Of a DNA stretch of 64,000 nucleotides, positions 1 through 11,098 are shown one piece after another. Below the pieces are notes generated by a model. The model did no database searches, was not told the DNA's origin, and was given only the letters and a program-made list of their open reading frames with translations. Made by a program: the position numbers and the translations under genes. Source of the DNA: Balamuthia mandrillaris (taxonomy: Eukaryota > Discosea > Longamoebia > Balamuthiidae). Position 1 is the first letter of the stretch. Every line of letters begins with the position of its first letter. Location of the stretch: positions 62,001 to 126,000 of the forward strand of contig JAVKOQ010000076.1 of the NCBI GenBank assembly GCA_031835245.1, in the 5' to 3' direction.

Positions 1-2014
1 AAGTCTAGCTCATAGTGCTCCCACACGTCGTATGTGTCCTCATCGAGGGCAAACAGCTGCCATAGTTTCTTGAGGATGACCTGGTTGTTGTTGCTGCGGC
101 CTCGCAGCTTGTCATCAATGAGCCGTTTTACCAATGCTTTCCTGCGCTCACGAGCTTCCCTCAGCGCCACTAATCGTTCCACTTCCTGTCTCACTAACAG
201 CCGCTGCTCATCCGCTCTGCTAGGTCCCAACAGATTCCACCCGGCCATGGCTTCCCTCTTGTACAGCTTCCAGGGCTTCTGCCCTTCCTCTCCCTCCTTT
301 TGGTCCCTGGCATTATTACGGACCCACCGCCAAGGAATGCCTTGCTTTTCCAGAACCTGGCGAATAGTCTGCAGCACCATCTTCACCATGCTCCACTTCA
401 GTCCATCCGCCATTGCCCTTCGCACGCCCTCTTCTCCGGTCACAACGCTTGATTTTCCTTTCTGTTTGCTTTCACCACTATTTTCACCTTCTCCTCCATT
501 TGGGGTCGCAGCAGGTCCTCTTATCTCTCCAGTGAGAACCCACTCGTAGAAGGCCAGACTCTCATCTTTGATTAAGTCCTCGAAAATGTCTTCCCCAAGA
601 CCCACCTCCGCAAAGGCTGCTTTGATCCTCTCTGCCCGTTTCTCTATGTCTACGGTGAGGGCGTTCCGCTGCTCTAGTTTCTTTTGCAGTTCGGTTCGCT
701 TGCGGCCCACTTCGCGGGCAAGGCCCAGCAAATCTGCTCTTGTGACTTCTTTCGTGTATTGCGTTATGTACTTCTTGACTAAGCGATGCCGGTGAACCAA
801 TGACCAGTCGATCCCTCTGTTCAAGAAGAAAGCCATCACCCGCTGTCTTCTTTCTTTCATCACGCGATAATTTTGTAGTCTCCAAAGACTCTCCTTCAGT
901 GCCTTTGATGTATTTGGTTTCCTCATCAACAAAGCTGCCGATGGAAGGAAGCCCTTCTTTTCCAGTTTTTTGCCAAGGTCCTACATGATGGAGTAGATAG
1001 GGTCATTACAACACCAAGAGGGGTTGGACGAGAATGCGCGCAAGGAGGCAGGATGGAAGTAGGAGAGGGAGGGAGGGAGGGAGAGAGAGGGAGAGAGGGA
1101 GAGAGAGAGAGAGAGAGAGCAGACAATACCAATTTAACATTTCCTTTCTTCTTGGCCCGTTCCATGGACTTCAGACGCTTTCTCTCCCGCAACTGCCTCA
1201 AGCCAACGGGACCGTGCTTGGAGAGCGAGTAACGCATGACCTCGCGAAGGCGCCACCACTTCTTCCCGCTTGCACGGTCCCTCTTGTAGAGGGCCTCTCG
1301 CTCCTGCGGATTGAGGCCCCAGTCCCTCGTCACCTCCCCCTCTTGGAGAGGGTAGGCCTCGGCGCCCTCCACCGGAGGAGCATTGTATCGGTAGGGAAAG
1401 CACGAGTGACAGAGGGCCAGAGTGGCATCGGCATAGCTCAACCCTGTAGAGGGAGGAGAGGGCTCCTCCACCTGGCTCTTCTTTTTCTTGCCTTTCTTCT
1501 TTCTTCCGTCGGCCAGCATGGCTGCCGTGTCGATCGTGTTGTTGCTTGTGGTGGTGGTGGCGGCGGTGGTAGAAGTGGAGGCAGTAATCGGCAGAAGAGG
1601 TGAGAAGCAAAGAGAACATTTGTGACGCTTCTTCATGGCACGAAGCACGTACTCATGCTTCCACATTAGCGGGCTGCTGCCAGCCTCTGGTCGTAACAGC
1701 AGATGATCCTCTTCACCTGTAGCCGTGCTGTTGCCACCAACACCCATTTCCTCTGAAGAGGCACCTCCTCCGCCTTCTGCTGCCATGGTGTTGCTGGAGG
1801 AAACGGAGGATCCTCCGGGTGGCTGCGCGTTAGCATCCGTGGAGGACAGCAGGAGACCCTCTTTCTTCATTTGGCCCTTCCACAGCCCAGCAGAGTCATC
1901 GATGAGGGCCTTGTAGCGCTTTGACAGGCAGCACAGCCGCCCAAGATCTGCTCCCTCCACAAAACTCAGAACGTGGGCCACCGTTTCCAAGGAGAGCTGG
2001 TCTAAAATATCCAT
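1..2014 (-). CDS. F-box protein, 3' end beyond window
   Basis: Likely a substrate adaptor of an SCF ubiquitin ligase. Two exons are visible: 2014-1130 and 980 to the window edge, joined in phase 0; the last coding part lies outside. The ATG at 2014 opens directly with an F-box (residues about 1-50, MDILDQLSLETVAHVL then SAGLWK). The in-frame extension up to 2119 has no ATG. After a Ser/Gly/Glu-rich linker come Cys pairs (CSLC near residue 135, then LCHSCF) that could bind zinc, a basic WWRLREV segment, and in exon 2 a long charged helical region followed by conserved-looking Trp-rich patches. The intron carries a CT tract on the sense strand. No catalytic domain was seen. The F-box is seen directly; the zinc site and SCF role are inferred. 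It shares the upstream region 2015-2905 with the Zn2Cys6 gene. Confidence 0.75.
1075..1119. repeat. GA-rich microsatellite in intron
   Basis: GGGA/GA tract within the single visible intron of the F-box gene (981-1129). It reads as CT on the gene's sense strand, just downstream of the splice donor. Confidence 0.9.
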
Positions 2015-2905
2015 CAGGAATAATGTCCCCAAAAGCACCACCCGCCTTCGCCCCCTCCTCCTCCTCTTCTTCTGCGTGGCTCGTGTGCCTCCTCCTTTGT
2101 TCCCTCTCTCCTTGGTCACCCACCCACCAGCAAAACGCGGTGGTCTATTTTTTTTTTGTTTTTGTTTTTAAAATGTTTTTGCAGTTTGGTGGTTGTGGTT
2201 CTTCTACCTTTTTTTTTTATTTTTTTTTAAATATTTGGTTAAGAAAATATTTAATTGGGCTCATTGGCGGCCAAGGCTCTTCCGTTTCCTCTTTTTTTTT
2301 TTTGTTTGCTTGCTCGTTGGCGTGGACCCGCCCTTCCCTTCCGTTCGCTCGTTGCCCGTCTGTTTGGGTTCTGCTTGCGATGGGTCCCGCCTCCTTTTTT
2401 CCTTCTCTTATTTTTATTCTTCTCTCTCTCAGAGCTTCCAACCAAACAAGCAAGCAAGCAAGCTGCCAACACCACACGGACGGGGTCCCCTGCTCTGTCT
2501 CTGCTGCTTTGCAGCACAAAACCGCAAAGGGCGCGATAAGGAGTGACGTCGACAGGCTCTGACCAGAAGGTTGCCAACTGTGAGCATGATGTCAGCATCT
2601 CGGTAAATCAGGAAGGCATGATGTCATCATCTCGGAGAAATGCGAAAAAACGGCGAAAAAAACCATCGTACACGACCACCCCCCCCAAAAGAAAGTAGCA
2701 GAAGCAAAAATTGTTTGACTGCACGGCTCACGGCTACCGCCCTTTCCCACCACCAGCACCACCCTCAACGCTTTTTTATTGCTTTATTGCTTTGAGCATT
2801 GCTTGTGTTGTTTGCCTTTGGTCAAACGTTTAGGCGAAAACCTGTGTATTATTTATTTTTTTCAAAAAGATTCCCTCCCCCAAAAAGAGAAGCTGGACGG
2901 TGGTG
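2015..2905. promoter_or_regulatory. Divergent intergenic region with TGATGTCA repeats
   Basis: This 891-bp gap separates the starts of the F-box gene (2014) and the Zn2Cys6 gene (2906). It has long T tracts, a CAAG run near 2447-2462, a GTCGAC at 2548-2553, and two 20-bp direct repeats (2584-2603 and 2616-2635) of the form GCATGATGTCAKCATCTCGG that differ at one base. The same TGATGTCA core recurs in two other divergent gaps of this window. No coding sequence was recognised. A promoter role is inferred from position and repetition. Confidence 0.5.
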
Positions 2906-5789
2906 ATGGCCTCTACCAACAATAACAACCACGAGAAGGAAGGTTACGGTAGTCCTTCCGCAGCTACCGCTACCGACCAAGGGGGTTCAACTACACACCG
3001 CAAACGACAGCCCCCAAAAAAGTCTTGCATCAACTGCAGAAAGTCGCACACCGCTTGCGACCCTGGTACCTAACCCTTGTTTTTTTTTTTTTCGAAAAAT
3101 TCTGTCTTCTTCTTGCTCTGCTTTTCTTGTGCTTCTTCTCCTCTTCTTTATTCTTCTTTGTTCTTCTTCTTCTTCTTCTTTGAACTCATTTAAAAATGTA
3201 ACCCAAAAACAAAAAAAAGGACGGCCTTGCAAACGCTGCATCAAAACGGGGAATGAGGCCACTTGCTGCGACGCCCCGCAGAGAAAGAAAGGAAGGAAGC
3301 CGTTGAACAAAGCTATAAACGGACACAGCACCTCTGCCCACTCTTTTATGCAGGCAGCAACCGTGTTGCCTTCTCCCTCCTTCTTTCCAAGTGAAGGTAG
3401 AAGTATAGAGCAGCAGCAGCAAACTATTCTTCAACCGCAACACTATCATCACGCACGACACCAGCAACAACAGTCACGGTCACCACAGCAGCAACACTTA
3501 TTCTCGATGCTGCTGCAGCAACAACGACGGCCAACCACATTACCTCTTCCAAGAGAAGACCCAACGAACCGTTTCTCTGACCAACACACAACCCCACTAT
3601 CCTCTTCTTCGTCATCGTCATCTGTACCCACTCCTGCTACTTCAGCAACTCGCTCTACTGCTGCCTCCGCTTCGACGTTCGGTGGTAGCTCCTACCCCAA
3701 CTCTTCAGACTATTGCAGTTCTTCTTCACTTTCCTCGCCAGAGTGTATCGATGATACCCACACCAACCACCAAACTGATAGTGGCTCGTCGCGTCAACAC
3801 CCTACAGTAGCCACAAGCCCTCGCTTTTCCTACGGAGGTGTACCATTCTCCCCTCTCAATAGCCAGCGCAATTTTCTTCATGGCCGTTCGGAGGAGGCCC
3901 ATGCAGCAGATGCTTCTTCTCCAAATAGCCACAATATCACCCACAAACGGCCGTTCCACCACCTCAACAAAGAAAGAAATGATGACGAAGAGTCAGAAGA
4001 CGTTCGTAGCGGATATCAACAACGTAGCAACCACCACCAACACCAACATCATCATCATGGCTTGCCTTTTTCTCAGAGTCAAAGTCCTGGTCACCCTCAC
4101 ACTCTACCTCCTCCACTCCATCACCACTTCCATCCATTACAGCACCAACACCAACACCAACAGCAGTATAGCGCTCCATCGGATAGCAAGAGACGAAAAA
4201 CTGTTGCGAGTGATAATGGTGTTGTTGAGGGCAGCTTTAGCGGTTTTGGTATCGGAGGTACAGGAAGCAAAGTTGAGAGACTAGTGGAGAAAGCTGTCAA
4301 AAGAAACACCAAAAAACTTAGACGCGAGCTCAAGAAACTAAGACGAGACAACGAACAGATCATGCACCAATTATTTACTATGCAGTCTACTCTGGTTCAA
4401 CTTACGCAAAGATTACCTTCACCTTCCTCTGCACAACAACAGCCACCACCTACGCCACAACAGTCGCCACTACAACGTCAACAACAAATTTCGGAGCAAC
4501 AACGTCCAACAAATGGATCCTCCTCTAGCAAGCGAGATCGCTCACATGTCGAAGCTTACTCTTCCTCCTCCTCCTCCTCCTCCTCCGCCTACCTTTATCT
4601 CAACGAGGGACAACTCCCTGAAGACCTTGCCTACAACAGTTCATTTATTTCGTCTCTCTTCGCCTCTCAGTTTGGAACCATGTCACCAAGACCTTCCCTA
4701 TCTCTACCCCCGTCCTTACCAGCACCGTCTGATACCAATACTGTTGACCATTTCCGGCCGATTCCATCGCTGCAAACCACTGATAGTAAGGTCTATGCTT
4801 TCATTCGCTTCATTAAACCGCACATGCAGCCGGGCATTGTTGCCATCAGCAAGGGTTGGAGCCTTTTGTTTGAATATACTTTGGTAGGTTTGCTCTTTCG
4901 ATTTCGTTTTTTTTTTCATTTGTTTCCCTTTGCTTGATGCCACCATACTTATTTTTTATCTCTTGTGCTGCAGAACGAAATACACGGCAAAACGCCAAGA
5001 GAGGTAGGTTTTATTCCGGCAGAGTTTGGACATTGGGCATTTCATGAGTTTTCTGCGTTAATGGAACCTCCTCCTCCTGGCTCATTTACCAAGTGTTACA
5101 GGTCCGTTAGGCTTATTCACTTCCTGTTCTTTTTTTTACATTCTCGTCATTCTTTTTCAAGTTGCTTAAAAAAATTGCACATGAACTACAGAATGCGTTG
5201 CATATTTCAATCGAAAAGTGGTAAACGCTTCGAGGCAACCACCACTCATATCATCCTCTTCGCCGCAAAACTCGGAAAGATGGTGATGGAGCGAGCTTTT
5301 TGCATATGGGACGACATCTCCACCTCCATAACGCCCAGCATACATCACTATCTGGTGGCCGCCACGGAGCGTCTCGACCGTACTTGTCACTGCCAACAAC
5401 AAGTGGGCGGGTTTTGTTCGGGACGCATCATGACGGACGACAGCAGTACCTCTATCTCCCCTCCTTTCTCCTTCTCGCCCGCGGAAGCCTCTTCCACCAC
5501 TTCTGCTGACGATGACGAGGAAGCCGGTTGTAGTAGCAGCGGAGAAAGTTTAGGCAAACCGGATGTTGGCGGGGGAGCAAGTTGTTGTGGCGGGGGCGGT
5601 CCGCCTCTGTCTTCTTGTTCTTCGGGACAAACGCCAGCACCATCATCTTCCCTATGCATGACAACAACGGATGCTCCCCCTTCTTCAGGATGTTTGTTGC
5701 CAGCGGGGCCTTGCCCAACCAGCCCTCAACCATTCGATGCATTGCTCTCTCTTTCCCCCTCTTTCTATCCCGTTGTGCACGAATCCTAA
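2906..5789 (+). CDS. Zn2Cys6 (GAL4-type) transcription regulator with PAS-like region
   Basis: Sequence-specific DNA-binding regulator, nuclear by inference. Exons 2906-3065, 3220-4883, 4974-5101 and 5192-5789 join in phase. The first junction falls inside the zinc cluster, giving CX2CX6CX5CX2CX8C (SCINC ... GRPCKRC), the binuclear cluster of fungal GAL4-type factors, followed by a basic RKKGRK stretch. Then come Gln/Ser/His-rich low complexity, a basic coiled coil (KLRRELKKLRRDNEQ), another low-complexity linker, and a compact region of about 115 residues spanning exons 2-4 (KPHMQPGIVAISKGW ... HGKTPREVGFIP ... FQSKSGKRFEATT ... ERAFCIWD) whose spacing resembles the PAS domain of ERT1/RDS2-type regulators. 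The C-terminus is Ser/Gly-rich. The zinc cluster is certain; the PAS assignment is tentative. Target genes are unknown. Confidence 0.85.
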
Positions 5790-6137
5790 TACAGCAGCTG
5801 CATCTGTGAATACCTCAGATTCTACCCTCAAAAAAAGGAGAAGAAATGTTTTCGATGTGGCACGTGCCCCCCGCCGTTTGGTCTGTGTGTGCTTGTGAAC
5901 AGTCTTTGTCTTTTGCCACCAAAACCTGCATGCATGGTCGTCTTCAAAGGGTTGGGTTTTCATCGAGTTTAGCTCCACAAACCAACCCCAAGGCCTGCCC
6001 GCCATCCCTCATGAGAGCTAATAAAGGTGGGCACGTTTATTTAGAATAAATAAAAACAAAACCAAAAAAGAAAAACAAAACCGAACAAACGAACAAAGCA
6101 CACAACAAAAGAGAAGAGGACACCAAGCAACAACATC
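5790..6137. other. Intergenic spacer
   Basis: Lies between the Zn2Cys6 stop and the b561 start on the same strand. It contains AATAAA-like signals near 6019 and 6046, then an A-rich stretch up to the b561 ATG. Nothing else was recognised. Confidence 0.4.
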
Positions 6138-6938
6138 ATGCTGAGGTTGTTGGGGCGTGCACTTTTGTGGGGCTGGACCGCGTTGCTGTTTTTGTATTGC
6201 TTCGATGCCACCTACTTCTTTTCCTACCACGTGACCCTGGCCGCCCTCTCCTACGTTGTTTTGATGGGAGAGGCCGTGCTGATGCTCACCTACACTCCTT
6301 CCTCCGCGGATAGCCTTTTGAACTCATCGTGCAGTGGTTCCACTTCCACCTCCCCCTCCTCTTCCCTATCTTCTTCTGCCGTGTGTGACGGCATCGAACA
6401 GAGCCTCTCCCGCAGACAACGCAAGAGCGTGCATGCCTACCTGCAGCTGGTTGCTTTCCTCCTGGCCGTCGCCTCCTTCTACGTCGTCGTGCAGAACAAG
6501 TTCAACCTCGGCAAGCACCACTTCAAGTCGTGGCACTCGTGGTTCGGCCTCTTGGCCTTTGTGTGCCTCCTCCTGAACGTGGCAACCGGCGCGGCCAGCT
6601 TTTGGCTGCACTCCTTCCTTCGTAACAAGCTTGGCTTGTCCGCAGGCTCCATCGCCGCTTTTCTCCGGTGGCACAGAAACTTTGCCAAGGTCATGTGGGG
6701 CCTCGCCATTCTGGCCATTCTGGTCGGCTTGCAGACCAGCTACATGGGGAAGCAAGGGGCCACCTCCTCGATGGTGCTGCTCCTGTCGTTGCTGCTTGCT
6801 GCCGCTTGGCTGCTCGTCTCTTACTTCAGTGGCCACCCTTCTTCTTCTCCTCTTCGTTGGGGATACCAGGCTCCCACTTCCTCCTGCTCGCCTGCTTCTT
6901 CTCCTTCTTTGGATGCTGTTTCTTCTCCCTTGAAGTGA
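6138..6938 (+). CDS. Cytochrome b561 domain protein
   Basis: Single-exon gene of 266 residues. Family role: di-haem transmembrane electron transfer, typically from ascorbate across endomembranes. The protein shows six hydrophobic helices and the four-histidine pattern expected for two haems: FSYHVTL near residue 31, VHAYLQ near 95, the KHHFKSWHSWFG block near 130-140, and RWHRNFA near 175. Length and layout resemble the short CYB561D1/D2 type rather than the DOMON fusions. A Ser/Thr-rich loop (about 58-85) interrupts the first two helices, and the C-terminal tail is Ser/Pro-rich. The ATG at 6138 follows an A-rich leader. No introns are visible. The electron donor and membrane are not determinable here. 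Confidence 0.85.
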   Translation: MLRLLGRALLWGWTALLFLYCFDATYFFSYHVTLAALSYVVLMGEAVLMLTYTPSSADSLLNSSCSGSTSTSPSSSLSSSAVCDGIEQSLSRRQRKSVHAYLQLVAFLLAVASFYVVVQNKFNLGKHHFKSWHSWFGLLAFVCLLLNVATGAASFWLHSFLRNKLGLSAGSIAAFLRWHRNFAKVMWGLAILAILVGLQTSYMGKQGATSSMVLLLSLLLAAAWLLVSYFSGHPSSSPLRWGYQAPTSSCSPASSPSLDAVSSPLK

Positions 6939-7014
6939 TACCACTTTCATACAGATACAGAGAGAAGGAAATAAAGAACTCACTTATTGTTTGTAACGCT
7001 TGTTTTAAATAGTC

Positions 7015-7015
<1 letters not shown>

Positions 7016-7045
<30 letters not shown>
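7016..7045. repeat. GA microsatellite
   Basis: Perfect GA run between the 3' ends of the b561 and dehydratase genes. Confidence 0.9.
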
Positions 7046-7047
<2 letters not shown>

Positions 7048-7067
7048 ACAAGGCAACATTATGATGT

Positions 7068-8288
7068 CTAGGATTGTTGTTTGCTGAGAGGGTCGATGCC
7101 CATCTGCTTCATCTTGACAGCAGCCTCAAAAAGATAGTCATAGCACTCGCACTGAGTCTTTGCTTCTTGCCACGTCTCCCTTTTCAAGTTGTTAGTAATG
7201 CAGTTGGAGAGATAAAGAGAGAGCAAAAGAGAAAGCTACCCCCAAACGTAAACGCCATGCCTGCGAACAAGTACGGCGGTGGCCTTGGGATACTTCTCCA
7301 TGGCAGCAGCCATGCTGTCCTTCAGCTCAGCCTCGTGGGGAGTGTTATCGATAATGGGAACGACGAGGGTGTCGAGGAATCCATGGCCCTTAATTCCCTT
7401 TATCATTTCTTGGTGAGTGATCCGGAACTCATCTTCGTAGAGCATTGTCACCAGCATGGCGTTCATCGAGTGGCTATTCGTTAATAGCGAACGAAAATGA
7501 ATATGGGTTAGAGAGAGTGCAGAGAGTGCAGAGAGGTGCAGAGTGCAGAGAGGGGGTGAGAGTGCAGAGAAGGGGAAAGAGCAGAGAGAAAAGGAGAGTT
7601 ACGTGTGAATGCAAGCTCCCGCGTTACGCATGTTGTAAGCGTTAAAGAACAGCGGAGTGCAAGCACTGTTTTTGCCATACAGAAAACAGAAAGAATTCAG
7701 TCAGCCGGCTAAAAACAAGTTCATGCATGAACAAAAGAGTAACCAGCAGGCGGTACCTGGGACGTAAGCACTCTCCAGCAGGAGTGTGTTGCAGTTCGCC
7801 TGCCTAGTTTCGTATTTAGTGTCAGTTTCGTAACGAGAGAAGCAGAAAGAGGAAGGGAGAAGGAAGGAGAAGGAGAAGAAAAATAAGAAGAACAGAAGGG
7901 GAGGAAGAAAAGGATACCCGGTTGTAGATAAACATGTCATCGGTGTGAACGCGCTCTTTCTGAACGCCAGAGGGCGCTATGTAGACCTCCTCTCTTTTGG
8001 TAGCACATCAGGACGTATCAGTAACGCAACGCTGCAAGAAATAAATAGAGAGAGAAGGAGGAGAAAAAAAAAATAAAGTTACCCATTACGAATGCTGATG
8101 CCACCGCCAGTTCCAGTGACCCAACCAAGGTGGTAGAATTGTCTCAAGAGCTCAGGTATGAGGGAGCGGGGGTGCTCGGGATGTTCCTCCGGCACGGCGG
8201 CAGCCTTGTCTTGCATCGCGAGCAGTCTCTCTCCTTTCTTTCCGACAACCCAAATAAAAATCGATACGTCGACATTATTTGACGACAT
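7068..8288 (-). CDS. APIP: Methylthioribulose-1-phosphate dehydratase (class II aldolase family)
   Basis: Methionine-salvage enzyme (MtnB/APIP), cytosolic: dehydrates 5-methylthioribulose-1-phosphate using a zinc bound by histidines. Six exons join in phase: 8288-8083, 7993-7918, 7803-7757, 7665-7603, 7473-7240 and 7179-7068, giving 245 residues, close to human APIP. Recognisable blocks in order are [35 protein letters not shown], the zinc-binding IHTHS formed across the exon 4/5 junction, [18 protein letters not shown], and [12 protein letters not shown] near the C-terminus followed by [18 protein letters not shown]. The start at 8288 lies 242 bp from the divergent gene at 8531. Introns 4 and 5 are GA-rich on the plus strand. 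Identification is strong; no key residue appears to be missing. Confidence 0.95.
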
Positions 8289-8530
8289 GTTGCTGGAGGG
8301 GTCACTTGGTATACAATTTCCCTAAAAAAGAAATTAATCTAATAATTCATTCTTTAAAAAGGAAATAAAACGCCGTTTCGCCCAACAAGCAAACGCTTTT
8401 CGAAAAAAATAAAAGGGGGGAGAGAGGTCAGCTCAAGGCCGCTTCACTTCGGTTGTAAACGAGAGCTGGGGTTAGAGTAGTCACGTCCATTCTACCTCGC
8501 GCATCATCACCATTTGACCAACCAAAGAGA
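8289..8530. promoter_or_regulatory. Divergent promoter region
   Basis: 242-bp gap between the divergent dehydratase and LDKYK-repeat starts; it must hold both promoters. It is A/T-rich in the middle. A GTCGAC lies just inside the dehydratase exon 1 (about 8267-8272). Confidence 0.5.
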
Positions 8531-9583
8531 ATGAGCTCCAACTTTTTTTCCAAGTTTGGGGGAGAAGATGTGAATAGAGCGGCAGAGAAAAAGGAGGAGG
8601 ATCTTCTAAACAAGTACAAGATCGGACCTGGAGAAGCATCTACCGCAACGGCCTCTGTCATCATCAGGACCGAAAGGGAAGTGCACAACAGCAGTAGAAG
8701 CATGCCCAAGCAAGAAGAGGACCTCTTGAACAAGTACAAAATACAACGCAAGGGCGGAGAGAAAGCCCCCGACTCTCCCTCGGAACCTTTGCGTCAAGTC
8801 AAGAACATGCACATCACAGAAAAGAAAGACAGCGAGGAGGACTCCGCCTTAGATCAGTACCGAGTTCACACCAATGTCGGTAGTGCCCCATCTTCAAACA
8901 CCAACTTCCCATCCGGCAGCTTTGTGGCGAGGGAGATCAAAGGCATGAACCACATCCCCAAAGAGCCAAAGCCTCAGGAGTCCAGTCTCGATAAATACAA
9001 GATCAACAACAAGTCTCCGTCACCAGCCGCTGCGCCTGTACCTGCGCCTGCACCCGCGCCAGCCGCCAAATCCGCACCAACCTCAGCGGCTCAGCTGCGC
9101 CTTCAAAGACAAGGCATTCACATCCCTCAGAGCCAACCACAACCGCAACCGCAACCGCAACCGCAACCACAAGCCTCTGTTAAGAGAGACGAAGACCCAC
9201 TTGCCAAGTATAAGGTACAATCAGCGCCTTCCACCTCCCAACAACATCGACCGCAACAACAACCAAAGCAGACCACATCATCAGCTGCTCCTTCCATCAA
9301 GAAGAGTAACGACGAAGGTGACTTTTCTCTCGACAAGTACCGCATTCCAGCAGGTGGCGGCGGGGGTGCTAGTGCTACTGTTGGTGGCGGCAACAGAGAA
9401 AAGGAGACAGCTATTCCAGAGGGACTTGAGGCGTATAAGATAGGTAGCGCTCCTCCAACCGAAGAGGACCTTGGCTTTAATAGCGAGGGCACGTTCCTCA
9501 AGATCGTCAAAGCCTCCAGGAAGAGCAGTCGGAGCCAGAGACCCGCCTCCGACTTTTTGGACAAGTATAAAGTTAGCAAATAA
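8531..9583 (+). CDS. LDKYK-motif repeat protein, function unknown
   Basis: Single-exon, 350 residues, family not recognised. It is predicted disordered, with Ser/Pro/Gln linkers including an alternating PQ run (about 200-215). Its distinguishing feature is eight spaced copies of a short motif of consensus [DE]xxLxKYK[IV]: DLLNKYKIG, DLLNKYKIQ, ALDQYRVH, SLDKYKIN, PLAKYKVQ, SLDKYRIP, GLEAYKIG and, as the last residues, FLDKYKVSK. Most copies follow an acidic stretch (EED, DED, DEGD). The spacing of 25-65 residues and the degenerate linkers suggest an array of linear binding motifs, each contacting one partner. No membrane segment or catalytic domain is visible. It lies 242 bp from the divergent dehydratase gene. 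Function is unknown. Confidence 0.8.
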   Translation: MSSNFFSKFGGEDVNRAAEKKEEDLLNKYKIGPGEASTATASVIIRTEREVHNSSRSMPKQEEDLLNKYKIQRKGGEKAPDSPSEPLRQVKNMHITEKKDSEEDSALDQYRVHTNVGSAPSSNTNFPSGSFVAREIKGMNHIPKEPKPQESSLDKYKINNKSPSPAAAPVPAPAPAPAAKSAPTSAAQLRLQRQGIHIPQSQPQPQPQPQPQPQASVKRDEDPLAKYKVQSAPSTSQQHRPQQQPKQTTSSAAPSIKKSNDEGDFSLDKYRIPAGGGGGASATVGGGNREKETAIPEGLEAYKIGSAPPTEEDLGFNSEGTFLKIVKASRKSSRSQRPASDFLDKYKVSK

Positions 9584-9676
9584 GATAAATAAGACGTTGG
9601 CGATACATAAATGAGAGAAAGGAGAAGAAGAAGCCAATAAGAGAGCCAATGAAATGTACAGCTTCGAAAAAAAATG

Positions 9677-10073
9677 CTATAGTTGTTCTTGAATAAGTTG
9701 ACTTCCTAGTTCGTAGGCGAGCAGCATCACTGCATTCACTGGAAATGCTCTGAGGAGAGTTGGTGTTAGTCCTCTATAGAACTCCTTAAGGCCGCCCCTG
9801 TTCAACGTTTGAAGCGCACAGTCATAAATGCCACTGTATCTCTGCGATTGTTGTGTTTGAAGCCGCGTCTTAACTACATCTAAAGGATATGCTGTAGCGA
9901 GTTATGGTTAACACGAAGTGGCGATGCCTGAAACAAAGTGGAATCAGAAAGTGTACCTGTTGCCCAACCAAGACAACCAGCTACTCCTCCTATGCATAGC
10001 TGCACGATCATGTTGCTGAAAACGGAATTGTTTCTTTGGCCGAACGTTCTATAAGGTGACACAAAAAAACTTC

Positions 10074-10108
<35 letters not shown>

Positions 10109-11098
10109 AATGACAAGAAAGAAACGACAAGAAAGAAAGAAAGAAAAAAAAGAAAGAAACGACAAGAAAGAAAGAAACGACAAGAAAGAAACGACAAGAA
10201 AGAAAGAACGAAAGAAAGAACCGTTTCATCCAGTGATAACTACCAAGGTACATAGACAGACTAAAGCAATCTCGCAAAACGGTTGCTGTCCATCCTCGCC
10301 ATAGCCCAGCGACACCTTCCGTTTTGAGAGTATGTTTAACGCAATGCCAAGGTCCGTTGTACCAAACACCACCACGGGTGGAGCTTGAAGCGGCGAACCT
10401 TCTCTGTATCTGCAGCCGGGACTTGACGAGGTCGATAGGCGTGTTGAAGTTAGACACGAAAAAACTGCATAACCCGCCGGCGAGAAATATTTGCGGCAAC
10501 GACAGGAGGTTAACGTCGTCAAAGCCAGACACCGCTCGCGTGGTAATGCTGAAAGATCCAAAAAGCACCGAAGCAACAACAGAGGAACCCAGCATCGGCG
10601 TTAGCATGCCTGAGAGAGGATGACCTAAGTTAGCGCGACCATCGTTGCTTCTTCTTGCCACTTCATAGTCTTCTCTTCCTACTTTTCTCTGCTTCTCAGC
10701 TTTTCTCTTTTTCTCTCTTCTTTCGTTCTCTTCCTTTTGGCTACCTTTATAAAAGCCAACGAGGCCTTCAGCGCGCCATGTGCTACGAACGCACTCCCCA
10801 AGGCCAGCATAAAGCAACCGTTGCGTCCCATATTGAGCTTGCAGTCTCACCTATTCTCCCCGTTAGAAGTGAAAGTTGCACGAAACACTCCGAGACAACT
10901 CTGGAAGCGAACCTTCACCGTGTCGAAAGGATGGCCAGCGCACACCCCCGCCATACCAGCGAAAGATCCGACAAACAAGTTCTGTGCATGCCGCCGGTAG
11001 TCGTGGAGGTTTCGCTCTAATGGCTGCTGCAGGTCGGCGGCGGTTGCCGTTGTTGTTGTGAGTGGCCCCTCGGACCAGCCACAACAAGGTGTCCCCAT
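9677..11098 (-). CDS. Mitochondrial carrier (SLC25), acylcarnitine-carrier-like
   Basis: Inner mitochondrial membrane transporter. Exons 11098-10913, 10850-10745, 10609-10222, 10048-9957 and 9891-9677 join in phase to 328 residues. Three tandem repeats each carry the SLC25 signature: PFDTVKVRLQ across exons 1/2, TPIDLVKSRLQ in exon 3 and YPLDVVKTRLQ in exon 5, each followed by the G-L-x-x-F/L-Y/W-R/K-G block (GLVGFYKG, GVAGLWRG, GLKEFYRG). The first repeat context (VGSFAGMAGVCAGHPFDTVK) resembles the carnitine/acylcarnitine and related basic amino-acid carriers (SLC25A20/29/45/47). The substrate is inferred only from this resemblance. The third intron holds a long AAAG array. The 3' end is 93 bp from the convergent LDKYK gene. 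Confidence 0.93.
10076..10216. repeat. AAAG/AACG microsatellite array in intron
   Basis: About 140 bp of GAAA and ACAAGAAA units within intron 3 (10049-10221) of the carrier gene. It reads as CTTT on the sense strand. Confidence 0.9.

Noticed and set aside
2015-2119. N-terminal extension of the first F-box protein
   Set aside because: Open frame but no ATG; the ATG at 2014 begins exactly at the F-box.
10008-10222. Continuation of carrier exon 3 through the Phe/Ser-rich stretch
   Set aside because: That stretch is the translated CTTT intron repeat; splicing from 10222 to 10048 restores the carrier sequence.
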